NCBI GenBank assembly: GCA_023853785.1
Contig: JAJIRX010000079.1
Span: 1 to 48,508, forward strand
Source of the DNA: Psilocybe azurescens
Lineage: Eukaryota > Basidiomycota > Agaricomycetes > Agaricales > Agrocybaceae
Reading direction: 5' to 3'
Length of the DNA: 48,508 bases
Shown one piece after another: positions 46,665 through 48,508 of this stretch. A program made the position numbers and the translations under genes. Every line of letters starts with the position of its first letter. The first letter of the stretch is position 1. Below the pieces are notes generated by a model. It ran no database searches and was not told the origin of the DNA. It saw nothing but the letters and a program-made list of their open reading frames with translations.

Positions 46665-46675
46665 CAGCGCGGAGC

Positions 46676-48508
46676 CCTATGCTAAATTTTGGGACGATGA
46701 ATCCACGGAATCTTTAATTCTTAGTCTCCAGGAGCAAGTCCAGCCCTTAATTGTTGTTCCCCGGAGCAAGTTCAATCGTTCCCCGTTATCATAACCTCCG
46801 GTCAGCATCTCATTGATATTCGGTTGAGTATACTAGAGCCACATTCATTAACACGATGCTGCCTTTAGAGTTGCGGCAATTAATGAATGTTGAGTCACGG
46901 GCAACAAATCTCATATATTTGTCAAATGCTCCAGACGTTGATATCAAGCGATACCTGGTCGACTGCTTCCGAAAGATCAGAGAGGCGCATCCAAGAAGAG
47001 CAGCACTCCCCGTAGGTGACTGGCCAGAAGACCACCAGGTAAACACGTTGGTAAAGTTATCCTCCGGAAATTTTATCTACCCAGTTACGGCCATGCGTTA
47101 TGTGTCGTCTCCTCATCATATTCCAACTGACCGTCTACTAGAGGTTCTTACCAACGCAATGCTCGGTGGGGGGGCTAAAAGCACTGTACTCGATGATTAT
47201 CAACAAGATAGAGAACTTCTTTGAAGTGTCTCGACTGCTTGGTTTCATTGCTATCAGTGGTCGAGATTTCTGTCCGACACCCAGAAGATTAGAGGAGCAA
47301 CTGTTTCTCAACCAAGGCGATGTACGGCGCCTGATACTTGACTTGGATCCTTTCGTGGAATTTGTAGATGAAGAAACACCCATCCGCTTTTGGCACCCAT
47401 CCTTCTCTAACTTTCTCTTAGGCCCGGCAAGTCCCATAGGGCACTACGTAGACCCAGGCGTGATGCACAAGGAATTTGCCCATCTCTGCATTCGCCACCT
47501 CAAACGCTTCCACGAGTCAGGTACTATTCATTCAATCGTACCACCTTTTGATCATTTAACAAATTCAATTCACAGGCCGCGATTGGGACAACTATTTAGC
47601 CTCTGTAGAATATTCCGTCGTCAACATAACTGAGCATTTGGTGAAAGCAGAACTTCAAGATGGATCATTGAGAATAGAGATTTTCGACTTGCCTTATGTA
47701 CAATGTCTACTCAAGTGGACACCAGGCACCAAGCGTGTACATCGACCCGACCAATTGTTTTGCCAATTTTTATTGGCTCTAAAGAACTCGGTAAGACGTT
47801 CATATGGATTGTCCAATTGTCCTAAATTCGCCTTTGCACTATGTCTAGAGATTTTACAATAAAGATGAGCTTTACATGCATCATAGGCGTATCTGGGACG
47901 AGGCTGTGAGAGATCGACTGGCGAAGTCACCTTTGGATTTTGGGTTAACCCTCTGCCTTACTCTTGTGGCGGCCCAATGGAGCATTATGGATCCTCTGGA
48001 AACTTTGAAGCATATATCGGCTATACACCCTTCTCAAAGGCATGAAGATATTTACCCTTTTGGTCTCTTCTTGTATTGCTTGAGCGAAGATCTATCGTGG
48101 CCCCATGGGTGGCGACCGGAAGATCAATATCGACAGCTCCTGCTGGACTTCTTGTTCGACTCAGCGCGATCAGGGCCATATTATCTGGACCAATCGAAAT
48201 TTACAATAGTCGCCAAAGCTTTGATAGATTTTATCGTCAGGCCTTGGGATGACGGGAAGCGTTCCATCCGGTGGGTACTGTTAGTCCTCAAAGTGGCCCG
48301 AGAAATTGACATCCTTTGCAGTGACTCGAAAGCATGGGAAAATATTTTGCTGATATTTTCTCAAATATTGAAACATATCGGCTACAAAGAGGAGTTGATG
48401 GAGGCCCTTCGCCAAACCAATTTCTTATTCCGCCTGCCATTTACCAAAGAATCAGAACCGGAGATGTCTAAACACATTATGGCAGTGATTGCGGAATTGA
48501 AGAATATG
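46676..48508 (+). CDS. NACHT/STAND-type protein, C-terminal half, incomplete at window edge
   Basis: The frame from 46856 contains ATNLIYLSNAPDVDIKRYLV, HPRRAALPVGDWPEDHQVN and LVKLSSGNFIYPVTAMRYVS, the region that follows the nucleotide-binding core in agaricomycete NACHT proteins. After a G7 run (47168-47174) the frame shifts by one to INKIENFFEVSRLLGF, RRLEEQLFLNQGDVRRLILD and IRFWHPSFSNFLL. Introns 47521-47575 and 47791-47848 follow, and the last exon is open to the end of the window. No P-loop (GxxGxGKS/T) is visible in any frame from 43600 to 46860. Short stretches before 46856 (SLQEQVQPLIVV, VIITSGQHLIDI) recall the Walker B/sensor part but are broken. So the nucleotide-binding core looks eroded or absent. 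Probable role, if functional, is as a STAND-type immune or incompatibility protein. Confidence 0.6.

Noticed and set aside
46149..46856. A hidden Walker A motif that would complete the NACHT domain
   Set aside because: I looked in the three plus-strand frames across this stretch and the upstream exons and saw no GxxGxGK(S/T); it could still be masked by sequence errors.
1..48508. CRISPR arrays, bacterial operons, ribosome binding sites
   Set aside because: The window is fungal nuclear DNA with spliceosomal introns; no regularly spaced direct repeats of CRISPR type are present.

Overview
The window looks like nuclear DNA of an agaricomycete basidiomycete. Coding sequence is split by many short introns (about 48-113 nt). 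The tRNA genes carry introns directly 3' of the anticodon. The gene families present are typical of mushroom-forming fungi: a DUF6533 membrane protein, a peptidyl-Lys metalloendopeptidase, FluG-type glutamine synthetases, and a NACHT/STAND-related locus.

Layout. 1-4796 is gene-poor and ends in two tandem intron-containing tRNA-Ser(GCU) genes. 5420-8247 (+) is a class I cyclic nucleotide phosphodiesterase. 10844-16253 (-) is a Num1/ApsA/Mcp5-like cortical anchor (coiled coil, PH domain). 18152-19454 (+) is a secreted M35 Lys-specific metalloendopeptidase. 20140-24230 is a diverged tandem duplication carrying two copies of a small unrecognised protein, with a MITE-like element between the duplicated parts. 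24403-25107 (-) is a secreted precursor with three cationic amphipathic repeats. Then follow a coiled-coil protein (+), a DUF2855 protein (-), a small secreted protein with a PemK/MazF-like stretch (+), two tandem FluG-type glutamine synthetase paralogs (-), a Zn2Cys6 transcription factor (+), a DUF6533 protein (-), a PPIE-type RRM protein (+) and TAF13 (-). 43614-48508 (+) is an accessory locus with an uncharacterised multidomain protein, a helical-repeat fragment and the C-terminal half of a NACHT-type protein that runs off the right edge.

A feature that affects every gene model: about 25 places need one extra base for a conserved protein to continue in frame, and nearly all fall in short runs of C/G (or A/T). 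They occur in conserved, otherwise intact genes, so uncorrected homopolymer deletions in a draft assembly are the simplest explanation. The repeat-peptide gene, the first glutamine synthetase, TAF13 and the RRM gene read cleanly without correction. Lengths given for corrected genes assume those single-base corrections.

Most of the housekeeping genes are not functionally linked. The best candidate for something new is the three-repeat secreted peptide precursor at 24403-25107. It sits beside the duplicated small-protein cluster and near the secreted PemK-like protein, in a stretch rich in small, lineage-restricted genes.
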